Of a stretch of DNA of 64,000 bases, positions 22,881-34,214 are shown piece by piece. Source of the DNA: Fragum whitleyi (taxonomy: Eukaryota > Mollusca > Bivalvia > Cardiida > Cardiidae); contig OX411559.1 in NCBI GenBank assembly GCA_948146395.1, forward strand, positions 872,001 through 936,000, read 5' to 3'. A program made the position numbers and the translations under genes. The notes beneath the pieces were generated by a model that had not been told where the DNA came from, searched no databases, and worked only from the letters and a program-made list of their open reading frames with translations. Within the stretch, counting starts at the first letter, position 1. Each line of letters begins with the position of its first letter.

Positions 22881-24010
22881 AGTTTTGAAGGAGAATATTT
22901 TGAGTGAAAAAGCAGGCCCCCTTTCCCATGTTTTCTAATGGATCAACACATTTTCAAAAGAAAGCCTGCTTGTGAACCCTCATTGATTCTGAAAAACTTT
23001 CGATTAAATCCGACAGTATGTGTGGCTTGCAGTGCAAATTAACTAGGCCCGTCGTTCCGCATTTTTAGTAGCGGATCTTCCATTTACGAAAAAAAACCAA
23101 GTATACTTTTAACATTACATTTTTCCTGTGAAAATTTCACAGGAATCGGATGACATGAGGAAATTTTATCAGAGGGATCAGTACTTTTTGCAGAGGAAGA
23201 CTTTCTTGTGATCTTACTATCATCTCCTTTATAATCCGAGGAAATTTGATAACAAATGTTAACTTTATTACACTAACGAGAATATTGTGAGTGAAAATCC
23301 ATACGTGCACCTTTCTCGTGTTGGGATAGCTCAATTTTCGAAAGGAAGTTTCCGTATGACACTACAATAATCCTCAGAATGTTTCACATACATCCGATAA
23401 AATTTGTGAATTTTCGCGTAAATGAGAATATACTGAGCGAAAATCCATAATGACCTTTTTTCCGTGTTGTCTGACGGATTGGCACCTTTTACAAAATGGA
23501 CCTTCCTAATGGCCCTACAACCATCCTGCGAAAGTTTAAAGTAAATCCATAATATTTAATGACTTAATCGTTTAAACGAGAATACCTTGAGCGAGGGTCA
23601 ATAGGGCCTCTTTTCCTATGTTATTCGATTGGTTCACCTCCATTTTCGAAAGGAACCTTCCTTATGACACCACAACTATCAAGTGAGAGTTTCATGGAAA
23701 CTCAATATGAAAGGTGGAATTTATCGTGTACACAAGAAATTTTTAATCCTAAATTAATAAGGCCATATTCCTGTTGTACCCAACGGATCAGCTCCTTTTT
23801 CGAAAGGAACCTTCCTTATTGCTCTAAAGCAATCCTGTGAAAGTTTAAGGGAAACCCGGTATGATTTGTGGACTGTATCGTGTATTCGAGAATTTTTTTT
23901 ATCCAAAATCCATAACCCGTTTTTCTGTGTTATTCGACGGATCAATCCTATTTTCGACAGGAACCTTCCTTATGACACTACAACCATCAGGAACATTTCT
24001 GCAAAATTTG
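22881..24010. repeat. Tandem core array, about 7 units of 154 bp
   Basis: Diverged units each contain CGAAAGGAACCTTCCTTATG, ACTACAACCATC, a GAAAGTTTCA word, ACGAGAATA and GTGTTATTCGACGGATC. Markers at about 23,339, 23,490, 23,647, 23,801 and 23,955 give spacings of 151-157. No terminal hairpin is attached. It is probably the core part of a truncated hairpin/tandem-core element. ORFs here arise from the repeat. Confidence 0.75.
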
Positions 24011-24600
24011 ATTGAAATTGCCCTTTAATGGTGAACTAAACAGAAGACGTTTGAATATTCCAGGCTAAAAAAGCGTCCCGTCATGTCAAGCCAATATTTA
24101 GGGGGGATGTCAATCAAAAACTAACGAACAAGTCTTATGAAGGGTTTCTTCAGGCTCAAAAACTGTCACGCCTTGTCAAGCCCGTAGGGGGGGGGGGGGG
24201 GGGAGGGTTGATATGAATCAAATATTCACGAACAAGTTTTCAGAAGGGCCAGGTTTGGTTGAAATCCGCAATTTTATTTCTGATGACAAGAAGTTAAAGA
24301 TTCAAAGGTAAACTTTTGCGCCGCTAACACCCGTTTTTTTTCTGTTTTTTTTTTTTGTTTTTTTTTTTTGGGGGGGGGGGGAGGGTGGGGGGGTCAATGA
24401 AAATTTCAAAAACACATTTTGAGAAGGGTTACCCGAAGGAACATTTCTGCAAAGGATGGTTAAAATCCCCCAATTGGCGAATGGGGAGAAAAACTGAAGA
24501 ATTGTTGACGACTTCCGACGGACAAAAGTTACTTAGGTGTGCTTACAAGTTGGTGAAAGAAAATTGTAACTACATTTCCAGAATGTGAGTTTACAATTTG
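24011..24600. repeat. Degenerate repeat with poly-G and poly-T tracts
   Basis: Two imperfect copies of AGGCTAAAAAAGCGTCCCGT / AGGCTCAAAAACTGTCACGC lie about 100 bp apart. G runs are at about 24,187-24,203 and 24,369-24,392 and T runs at 24,336-24,368. The 77-codon frame at 24,355 starts inside these runs and has no recognised domain. Confidence 0.55.
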
Positions 24601-26204
24601 AATACGTTTAGAAAGAAGTTTGCAAAAAACTATAATAATGAGCATAGTTTCCTTGTTCTTTTTGAACGGCCGATTTGAAGTCGGTATTGTATATGTATTT
24701 AAATGTGCTTAATTTCAATGAAACAAATACGCATTACTTTTCACTGACTGCACCTCGAATGACTCAATTTATTGCCGCTAACGGCAGTGTGACTTCTTTT
24801 TTATCGCAACTAGAATAACAAGATAGGATTTTTGTTGATTTTTCATGATATGAAAAATGACGTTCAATCATACCTTAATACACACATATATAATATGAAC
24901 ACATTCAATAATGTCTTTAAAGTACAAAGTAATTTGACTTACAAGATAAGACTAAAATTAAAAATAATAGTTCCTGCAATGTTCTACGAAAAGAGAAAAT
25001 TGTTACTTTCATTTAATATATGAATGATATATCTGAATAAAACATTTTTACGGTGTAGAAGATGTAGAAGTAAGAAGTAATGATTTGAATTCGAATGCGT
25101 CGATTAAGACATCTCCACGAGGTAATATTATTTTTTTTCACTAAAAATTTCATAAACAGATATCAAAGTCATCTTGAGTGCTAGAAAAAGTCAACAATTA
25201 GACGGTTAATCTCGTAAATAATTCTTTAATGCATACTTTGCGAAAAAATACCATTTCAAGCACGGGCATCTCGCACGGGCGCCTGGATTCAGCTGTTGTG
25301 TGCTGGATGGTGGATAGAAATCTACATTAAACAGGGTTACTATTTACAAAAAACTTTCTTGGTAGTGAAAATGCGCTCCGGGGTTTTTAAAAATACCCTT
25401 AGTTGAACTAGAGATATCACAAAATGTCCAAGTTTTCGACGACGAGGACGGCTAGGCCGAAACAAAATACCTTTTAATAAAACACACCCTCAATTTGTTT
25501 CATTCTTCTTGGAAAAATGCATTTTTTGCCGAAATATTGAAATGCAGAGAGGTTTATTAAATGTTTATTCTATTCCCTTCGAAATAATTTTGGGAATTTG
25601 TAAACTATCTTTTATTATATATTTCGAACTTCTTAGGCTGTCACTTGTCACTTGATAATCAGTTTCTTTAGAAATAAATTCAAATCAAACTTACAGTTAT
25701 TAACGTGATCAAACCCTCTTCAATATGTTCCTTTTTTTCTCTCCTTTGGGGGGAGGGCTTTTGTTTCCCTCTTCAATTTGTTCCTGTTTTTTTTCTATTG
25801 TTTGTTTGTTTTTTAATCACGAAAAAATACCTTTACAATATTGTCGGCAAGACACAATAAGAACAAAGCAGAATGCCGAGCTTGGAAATAAATACAAATT
25901 GGAAAAGCGAAGCAGAATAGGAAGATTTGATGGTGAACAAGTGGATTGATTCCTTATGATTTTCCAATAGAGCTTTCGAGGACATAGTCTCTTGTAAAGA
26001 TGGTAGAAATTCCTACTTGACTTTGAATTTGGCTTTTGTAGAAAAACTATAGCTTTTAAACACATGAGGAATCCAAAAAGGCTTTGTTCCTAAAATAATG
26101 GTTAATTAAAGATTATTTTATACCCTGTTTTTAAACCAATTAACCTCTCAAAGACGTGACACTTAATCCATCATCAATGAGTCGCAAGTCGGCTGTTAAC
26201 ACTG
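24601..26204. other. Mostly unique AT-rich DNA
   Basis: A less AT-rich patch at about 25,257-25,330 (GCACGGGCATCTCGCACGGG) is open in more than one frame but has no splice context. T-rich tracts lie near 25,785-25,815. No gene could be supported. Confidence 0.45.
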
Positions 26205-26380
26205 TACACTTAGAAATATCGTGAATTTGACATAAATCTCAATCAAAAGTGTTCTAATTCTATTACTTAGCGCTCCATTCATTCATTCATTCATTCCAAA
26301 CGTCCACTCAAACCAATCAAAATCGCTCCAAAATCATTAAAAGATAACATCAACAACTACATTCAAGATAGCTATCAAGC
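26205..26380 (+). mobile_element. Family A MITE, left part only (A1)
   Basis: The left TIR is modified (TACACTTAGAAATATCGTGA) and followed by TCTCAATCAAAAGTG, TTAGCGCTCC and a run of four CATT words. It breaks off after ACTACATTCAAGATAGC. The palindrome and right half are missing. Confidence 0.85.
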
Positions 26381-27039
26381 TCATGACTTTATATAATGCT
26401 AGTATTTTTTTCGTTTTACACTTGTGTGCAGCTTACCTGTTATTTCCATAAATAAAGTATTTGTTGACATCAATGAAACTAGCTGGGGAGAGTCATGCCG
26501 TATTATGCTACGATTAAAACCCGAAATGAAATATTTCAAAGTGGGTTAGCTTGGCAAAATGCCCTAAACAAAAATCTCTTTAAATAAATGTTTATTTGTT
26601 TATAGGTGAACTTGAAATGATTATTTTAAATGTTTTTTTTTTTGTTTGTTTGTTTTTTTCAAAACGGGTTGTGACAGTGCTTTCAAGGTAATATGAAAAC
26701 TATGCATATTAGTTTGGTGTTAGTTAATTGGTAGCCGTTTATTGTCTGTGTATCTGCATTTGTTTGTCCTTAACTGTAACAGCGATCATACCGTACATTA
26801 AAATTATCATTTGTTTATTTATCAAACAGGTTGTAGATGTACTTTCATACTTATCTGAGTTGCATAAAGATGGCGTTAAGATACCCAACCAACTACACAT
26901 TTATTTACGATGCCATTAAATGAATACAGCGATCAAACCCCAATATCATTCAGAAAATCACTCTTAAAAGCATGAGCAATATAGCCTATGGTCGCCTACG
27001 AGAATTATCTTAAAATGACAAGAAAATATTTAAATTGAA
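26381..27039. other. AT-rich DNA with a GTTT tract
   Basis: A T-rich/GTTT tract at about 26,632-26,660. No gene is seen. Confidence 0.45.
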
Positions 27040-27700
27040 GGACGAGTTTTGGAACAAGAGGGCCATAATGGTACTTTATCGCTCTTAGTCTCTTTGACTC
27101 CACCCTTAGCTAAATTAAATGCTTTAAGACCAATAAAATGACCATTATATTTTTCAAAAAATACATTATTCATTTTCCTATGATCCCTACATAAGTTTCT
27201 AGCTTTTGCTAAACAAGTTTCTTGTGACCTGGCCAACATCCTGACCAAGTTTCATGACTATTGAACCAGATTTGTGGCCTCTAGAGACAAGAGTGTAAAC
27301 ATAAATTGTCAGGCCCTTTCCTTTGATATTACATGGATCCTTTCGATTTTCAAAAGGGTTTGACCTTGAAACCTGGCCAACATTCTGCCCAAGTTTCATG
27401 AAGATTGGGCCACATTTGTACCCTCTAGAGTGTAAACAAGAAAATTTTCATTAAGGCTTTTTATCCCATGATAAAGCATGGATCCTTCCCGTTATCAAAA
27501 GGGTTCATTCTTGTGACATAGCCATCATTCTGACCAAGTTTCATGTAGATAGATTTATATTTGTGGATTCTAGAGTGTACCAATAAAATTGTCATTAGGT
27601 CCCTTTCCCTTGATATGGCATGGATATTTCCAATTTTCGAAATGGTTCATCCTTGTGACAAGTCCAACATTCTGATCAAATGATGAATTCTCCCAACCAC
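27040..27700 (+). mobile_element. Hairpin/tandem-core element, core part
   Basis: Starts with GAACAAGAGGGCCATAATGG, the non-hairpin terminus. Cores of about 150 bp follow with CTGACCAAGTTTCATGAAGA, TTTGTGGCCTCTAGAG, GTGTAAACA and GGCATGGATCCTTCC. It breaks off near 27,690 without its hairpin. The same family, with hairpin, lies at 53,110-53,910. Confidence 0.75.
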
Positions 27701-27850
27701 GTTAGATATTTTTCCTCATACAGAATACTCAGTAGGTATTATATGTTTATCGTTCAACCGTTCAGTGGAAATGAGTGTTTCGTTATAAGATACATTTTAG
27801 AGATGAAGAGAGTATTTGTTGATTCCATTGAGGTATGAAACAAAAACCTT

Positions 27851-27900
27851 ATCTCACTGTATGAATACGCGAAGCGAATTCATGCATGAGTGTGAGAAGG
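27851..27900. repeat. Hairpin at the edge of the 1.34-kb block
   Basis: CTTATCTCACTGTATGAATA on the left pairs with TCATGCATGAGTGTGAGAAG on the right around a CGCGAAGCG apex. It sits where similarity between the tandem blocks begins. Confidence 0.6.
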
Positions 27901-28690
27901 GTTTAAGTTTTAAATCTCTATGAAATCAACAAAAAATATCTTCATATCTTATACGTAAATTTTAAGAAGCAATAACCTAAGGATTTATCAATATTCGGGT
28001 AGTTTCCTTACGAGACAACTTTTTGCGGAAGCTTACACAATAACTGCGTAATCAAAACTAATTTCATCGAGAATTTCAGTAACTTTTCAGCCAATCTAAA
28101 TGCGCGAAATTTGATTGAATCATTTAGAATTTAACTATTACGGGGTAGTCTCGATAATGCCTCTTTGATATATTTCTTAAATGCTCTGTTTCGTATGATA
28201 AAACGATATTTTCTTTAAATAATAAAATAATTGTTTCAGTTTGAAAATGACTATTTATAATCAATTAAGATGTGAAGGGATGAGTTTCTTCCAAATAATT
28301 CAGGCTTGCCTTATTGAAAGATGCATCTAATCGAGTGGTTAGAAAATTAACGACTATTACTTTTTATTACCTTACGTTTCGTCATTTTAGAACTTTAAAA
28401 ATAAAATAGCCGCCACATTTTCATCAGATTTCTTTTTCTATGGAAGACTAAATAAAATGGCATAGAAAATCTCAACATTTCTAAAATCAAATACATTTTT
28501 CAGTATATGTAATTGTTAAAAAAAGTCTAAGGGATCCATTTCATGTCTTCATTCGTACCAAATTAGAAGATGAAACTCTTTCCTTTCGTGTTATTTACCA
28601 TTGTCAGTGTATGTCATTGTATGATCTTAGATATTATCAAGTTCACTATGAATGTCGATGATAATGTTCCCCATGAGGGTATAATACTAT
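27874..28690. repeat. Tandem block, unit 1 (segment Y1, diverged)
   Basis: Similar to 29,207-30,029 and 30,546-31,368 at an offset of about 1,334, but with many substitutions. Shared words include TTTAAGAAGCAATAA, TTCGGGTAGTTTCCTTACGA and TATCAAGTTCACTATGAATG. No coding capacity. The segment X that follows is present after units 1 and 2 only. Confidence 0.85.
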
Positions 28691-30029
28691 GAAAGCAGGA
28701 CACTATGATGGTCCTAGATCCCTCACCTGAGTTTCTTTGATCCCTGAAACATCAAATCAAAAAGAACATCAAATAAAAAAGGCAGAACTGTTTCAATAAT
28801 TTATACATATATATTTTCATAGATCGCTTTCAGTAAAGATTACGATTTCGTGCTTTGCTTTCTTGTAAAATGGAATAACCCAACATAGCCAAAACTTGAC
28901 CCAGCAGCATGATATGAACAAACTAGATAAAGGCTGCATATAAAAAATAGGAGATGTTTAAAGCATTAAAGATATTGTGGACGCCGCACGACTGACTTCG
29001 GACATTCAATGATCACACTAGCTCACATTAAGCACTTCGTGCTCAGTTGAATTAGAAAAGCAAATCGCATATATTTCTTTTTTCTAATTTTTTACACCCT
29101 TGGTCAGAATGTAATTAAAATTTGATTTTAAGAAATAAGTCAGATGAAATAACAACGCTTCATAAAAAGGGAGCTCAAATTTATAACATGTTTCCCTTTT
29201 CCTAAAGCAAATTCATACATGGGTCTGATAAGGATTTTAGTTTTAACTCTCTATAAAGTCAACCAAAATTATCTTCATATCATTATTATTTAAATTTAAG
29301 AAGCAATAATCTATAGATTTGTCAACATTCGGGCAGTTTCCTTGTGAGACTACTTTTTGTGGAAGCTTACACAATAACTGCGTAATCAAACTAATTTCAT
29401 TGGGAATTAAAGCAACTATTCAGCCAATCAGAATGCACGAAATCTGATGGAATCAACTAGAATAAAATTATTCCGGGTAGTCTCGATAGGTGCCTCTTTG
29501 ATAAATTTCTTAGATGCTCTGTTTCGTATGATAAAACGGTATTTTTCTTAGAAAATAACTGTTTCAGTTTAAAAATGACTGTTTATAATGTTTAACAAGG
29601 GCTATTTAAAGATTTGAATTTCTTCCAATCTTTCAGGCTTGCCTTACTGAAAGATGAATCTAATCGATCGTTTGAAAAAATAACGACCATAACCTTTCAC
29701 TACTTTAGATTTCGTTATTCCAGAATTTTGATGAATAAAAAAGCCGTCATATTTTTCATCAGATTTCGTTTTTGAGGGAAGCCGAACTTTAATGTAATCA
29801 AAACCCTCACCGTTTCTAAAATCAAGCACATTTTTCAGTGCATGTAATTGTTTAAAAATCTAAGGCATCTATTTTATGTCTTCATTCGAACCATATTAGA
29901 AGATAAAACTCAATATGCTTCCTTTCGCGTTATTTTCCATTGTCAGTGCATGCCAATGTATGGTCTTAGATATTATCAAGTTAACTATGAATGTCGATGA
30001 TGATGTTCCCCATGAGGGCATAATACTAT
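28691..30029. repeat. 1,339-bp tandem unit, copy 2 (X1+Y2)
   Basis: X1 (28,691-29,206) begins GAAAGCAGGACACTATGATG and carries fragments of a hairpin/tandem-core element (GATGGTCCTAGATCCCTCAC, then CTCACATTAAGCACTTCGTG and CTCAGTTGA). Y2 follows. The next 1,339 bp repeat it almost letter for letter. The 61-codon minus frame at 29,644 recurs 1,339 bp later with one substitution. No evidence of a gene. Confidence 0.93.
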
Positions 30030-31368
30030 GAAAGCAGGACACTATGATGGTCCTAGATCCCTCACCTGAGTTTCTTTGATCCCTGAAACATCAAATCAAA
30101 AAGAACATCAAATAAAAAAGGCAGAACTGTTTCAATAATTTATACATATATATTTTCATAGATCGCTTTCAGTAAAGATTACGATTTCGTGCTTTGCTTT
30201 CTTGTAAAATGGAATAACCCAACATAGCCAAAACTTGACCCAGCAGCATGATATGAACAAACTAGATAAAGGCTGCATATAAAAAATAGGAGATGTTTAA
30301 AGCATTAAAGATATTGTGGACGCCGCACGACTGACTTCGGACATTCAATGATCACACTAGCTCACATTAAGCACTTCGTGCTCAGTTGAATTAGAAAAGC
30401 AAATCGCATATATTTCTTTTTTCTAATTTTTTACACCCTTGGTCAGAATGTAATTAAAATTTGATTTTAAGAAATAAGTCAGATGAAATAACAACGCTTC
30501 ATAAAAAGGGAGCTCAAATTTATAACATGTTTCCCTTTTCCTAAAGCAAATTCATACATGGGTCTGATAAGGATTTTAGTTTTAACTCTCTATAAAGTCA
30601 ACCAAAATTATCTTCATATCATTATTATTTAAATTTAAGAAGCAATAATCTATAGATTTGTCAACATTCGGGCAGTTTCCTTGTGAGACTACTTTTTGTG
30701 GAAGCTTACACAATAACTGCGTAATCAAACTAATTTCATTGGGAATTAAAGCAACTATTCAGCCAATCAGAATGCACGAAATCTGATGGAATCAACTAGA
30801 ATAAAATTATTCCGGGTAGTCTCGATAGGTGCCTCTTTGATAAATTTCTTAGATGCTCTGTTTCGTATGATAAAACGGTATTTTTCTTAGAAAATAACTG
30901 TTTCAGTTTAAAAATGACTGTTTATAATGTTTAACAAGGGCTATTTAAAGATTTGAATTTCTTCCAATCTTTCAGGCTTGCCTTACTGAAAGATGAATCT
31001 AATCGATCGTTTGAAAAAATAACGACCATAACCTTTCACTACTTTAGATTTCGTTATTCCAGAATTTTGATGAATAAAATAGCCGTCATATTTTTCATCA
31101 GATTTCGTTTTTGAGGGAAGCCGAACTTTAATGTAATCAAAACCCTCACCGTTTCTAAAATCAAGCACATTTTTCAGTGCATGTAATTGTTTAAAAATCT
31201 AAGGCATCTATTTTATGTCTTCATTCGAACCATATTAGAAGATAAAACTCAATATGCTTCCTTTCGCGTTATTTTCCATTGTCAGTGCATGCCAATGTAT
31301 GGTCTTAGATATTATCAAGTTCACTACGAATGTCAATGTCAATGTTCCCCATGAGGGTATATTACTAT
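30030..31368. repeat. 1,339-bp tandem unit, copy 3 (X2+Y3)
   Basis: Near-identical to the preceding unit until about 31,318. There it switches to variants not in copy 2 (TTCACTACGAATGTCAATGT, GAGGGTATATTACT) before the block ends. The pattern fits recent unequal exchange between older Y segments. A duplicated assembly fragment would look similar. Confidence 0.93.
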
Positions 31369-33221
31369 GAAAGCGTATTCAAAGCGACGCCATCGTAACT
31401 GACTAGACACCGTCTCTGTTGACAATAGATGTCACAATAAAACACAATATGATGTAACTATCCGTATGGAACAGAATTTGTATATTATACCAGAGACCTG
31501 CCCTGTGCTCAGTTAATATAACAGTGTAAAGTGTTTGCAAATTTTATTCTGCTCTGCGGGCAAGTGCACGTACAAAACGGGATATAATATGGATCAATTT
31601 GCACTATTATATCATGTATGTTTTCAACTTTGCTGGCGTGTCTCCCCTCTAAAAGCATTTAAAGTATTTCAAGTTTCCCAGCAATCACCTAACTCTAATT
31701 TTCTTTAATTTGCTCATTAAAGCTCTTTTTTTATTTTTATTTTAATTTAACCTATTAATTTATTGACAACAAAAACAAAACATGCATGTTAGCATGAAAA
31801 GTCACATGTACTGTTATTCCTAAACAGTAGTGACTATCAACCAACAACTTTAGGGAAAAAACATTTGTCTAGGAGTTCCTGTTACAATAAACACTCGTTT
31901 TAAAACACCTTTTGTAGATATCACCTTTTCTCCTGGGGTGTTTGAAAGACTTAAAAACTTGCATAGCACATGTTTTTCGGGAAAAGGCATTTAACAAGTA
32001 GCTTCGAGCTTATCGAGACCATTCATAAAAATCATTTATTCTTTGGTTTATCGATATTTGAGGTACTATTTGCTCTTTGAATGATCAGGCATTTTCGATC
32101 GGAGATGGTCATATCTACATTATCATTATCCTTACATTCATTGGGTTCTCTCAAATTTAATAATTGTTCTTTGTAGAAATAAACCAAAGTGGTTTAAGGT
32201 TATTTACATTATACAAAAAGCTTTATTATAACCTTGAATTTATCTTATGCAAGTTTTTTCTAATTATTTTTTGGTTAAGAGCTATTTATCTTACTTTGTC
32301 CCGTGTTTGAATGATTTTGTTCTTTCTCTGTGGCGATGCAAAATATAACTATACCTTCTCTCCCTGAAATAACCCATTTTTTGTCGAGAAAACACGTTTC
32401 GCCGTTGATTGATTTAACTAGTGATGGTGGCCCAATTCTATTTTGATAGTAGAGTATACGGTCCCATAAGGATTAATATAGTGAGTTATTAATGCAGATT
32501 ATTGACAACATTGAGGGACGGTTAATCCCATGGTGCCTTCTGATTTTCCGCACGATTTGCATTAACATATTAAATGGTACCACTTTCCAAATTAACCTTC
32601 ATATCAGTTCTGTGTTGAGTGTTGTAAATGGAACAGGTCAACTATGTCTTACAAATGGTGCATGTATTTAGATATTTTGGATCATATGTCCGTTTTTGTT
32701 TTGTTTTGTTTGTTTGTTTGTTTGTTTTCTAATTCATCAACTTTGATTTCAATGATACCTTTGCTAATTACACATTTTAAGTCATGAACTTTTTTCTTCG
32801 CAAGCTTTTATGGTAACATTTCAGACGGAAAAAAATCTGTAGTTTTTATACTACCTGCTCGTCAGTCCGTCCGTCCATCTGAAGCCGAATCCCCTACACC
32901 TGTTGACAATAGTAGAATGAGATTTATACATAATTTCCCTGGACGAGATTTTTGTCTTCAAACAATTAGCTTTGATAAGTAGTATGTTAAACTGGAATGA
33001 GCAGCCCGTGACTTTAATGAAATTTTATCGTTGTGCTGGTGTGAAAACGAAAAGAAACCACGAGTAGATGCAACTGCCGCCTCAATAAAACTGCAATGAT
33101 GTTAAAAGTTAAACCCAATACAAAGAAACAAACCGAATTGTGTACCTTATACGAAATTCCTTATGGACACACTTAGAGCTCTCATGAGTTTTTAAAGGAA
33201 ATTTTTGGTTCTCCCCATAAA
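31369..33221. other. AT-rich DNA, no gene seen
   Basis: A GTTT microsatellite is at about 32,696-32,728. GTCAGTCCGTCCGTCCATCT near 32,861 and AAGCCGAATCCCCTACAC look like a stub of a hairpin/tandem-core element. Otherwise unique. Confidence 0.45.
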
Positions 33222-33569
33222 TACAGTTAAGAACATCGTGACTTTGACAAGATAATTGAATTTGGGATGATTTTGAAATGAATTTGAATGAGTGTATGGA
33301 GTTCTGTGTGAAATTAAAGGGAGGCAATCCAATATCGTTAATTTTGTTTAAGATGAACACATTAAAACCACACCAACCAATAAAATTGAAGAATGATTTG
33401 ATCGATTTGAATAAAATGTTGATCCTCTTGAACGATTCGAAACGTTTTCAAATGATTCTGCGTTTTTGATCGATTAGAATGATTGTTTGGAATGAATGAA
33501 GTGATGAGTGAGTGATTTAGAATGATTTTAATCGAGATGACAGCCAGTCTCACGATGATTTTAACTGTA
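33222..33569 (-). mobile_element. Family A MITE, subfamily A2
   Basis: TACAGTTAAGAACATCGTGA to CACGATGATTTTAACTGTA. It retains AAAGGGAGGCAATCCAATAT, but the second palindrome arm is deleted. The A2 block follows (CAACCAATAAAATTGAAGAA). The three overlapping ORFs of 63-100 codons here are shadows. Confidence 0.92.
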
Positions 33570-33850
33570 CTTACCAGTCCCCTATGCGATGGTGTCATCT
33601 GGGTGCCTCGTGACAACACGGCGCAGTTACATTCGGAATACCACTCGGCCAATCTCACGATCAACCTCGGATGTACATAGACGGACTATTTTTAAACATT
33701 ACGGGAAAACCATGGAAAAACTCGATGACGTCAGTTAAAATGGCGATAGCCCTCGAAACTTTGAGTGAAAACATTCGACGTCGTCAACGCTACTCGTTTA
33801 AGTCACTGACGTGAAACCATCGTATCCTTATATAAATATCTTTAGATTCT
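33570..33850. other. Short unique stretch, no gene seen
   Basis: Somewhat less AT-rich (TGCGATGGTGTCATCTGGGT, ACAACACGGCGCAGTTAC). No exon evidence. Confidence 0.4.
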
Positions 33851-33927
33851 TAAATAACGGCCGAAAAATTATATTTTTGAGAATAATTCGTCATTCACAA
33901 AAATTATGATTTTTCAGCCGTTATTTA
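33851..33927. mobile_element. Short foldback hairpin, 77 bp
   Basis: TAAATAACGGCCGAAAAATT on the left faces ATTTTTCAGCCGTTATTTA on the right, with an AT-rich loop. It is isolated and its family is unknown. Either a miniature foldback transposon or a structured RNA would look like this. Confidence 0.75.
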
Positions 33928-34214
33928 CTGTAAAAGATAAAAATCTACGGTCCTAATTTTTCTTACACTGTTTCCGCAAAACAAAATGCTCGATTTTGTT
34001 ACATACCCATCCGCCTTGCATTCATCCGAGGTATGTTGTAGTTTAAGGAAATGGCCGAGTGATGTTCCGAATGGGCGCAGTTAGTCTTATTGTGAAATTG
34101 ACATAAACCTTGATAATAGAAAACATTCCGATCGCTTGCTCAGTGCTCTTTCCAATTCATCTACAAACGGAAAAATGCGTAAATTTTTATAAGGGGGTAA
34201 TGTAAATGGACTAA

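Noticed and set aside
29644..31168. Identical 61-codon frame in two tandem units as a duplicated gene
   Set aside because: It recurs only because the 1,339-bp unit is duplicated. The older unit does not preserve it.
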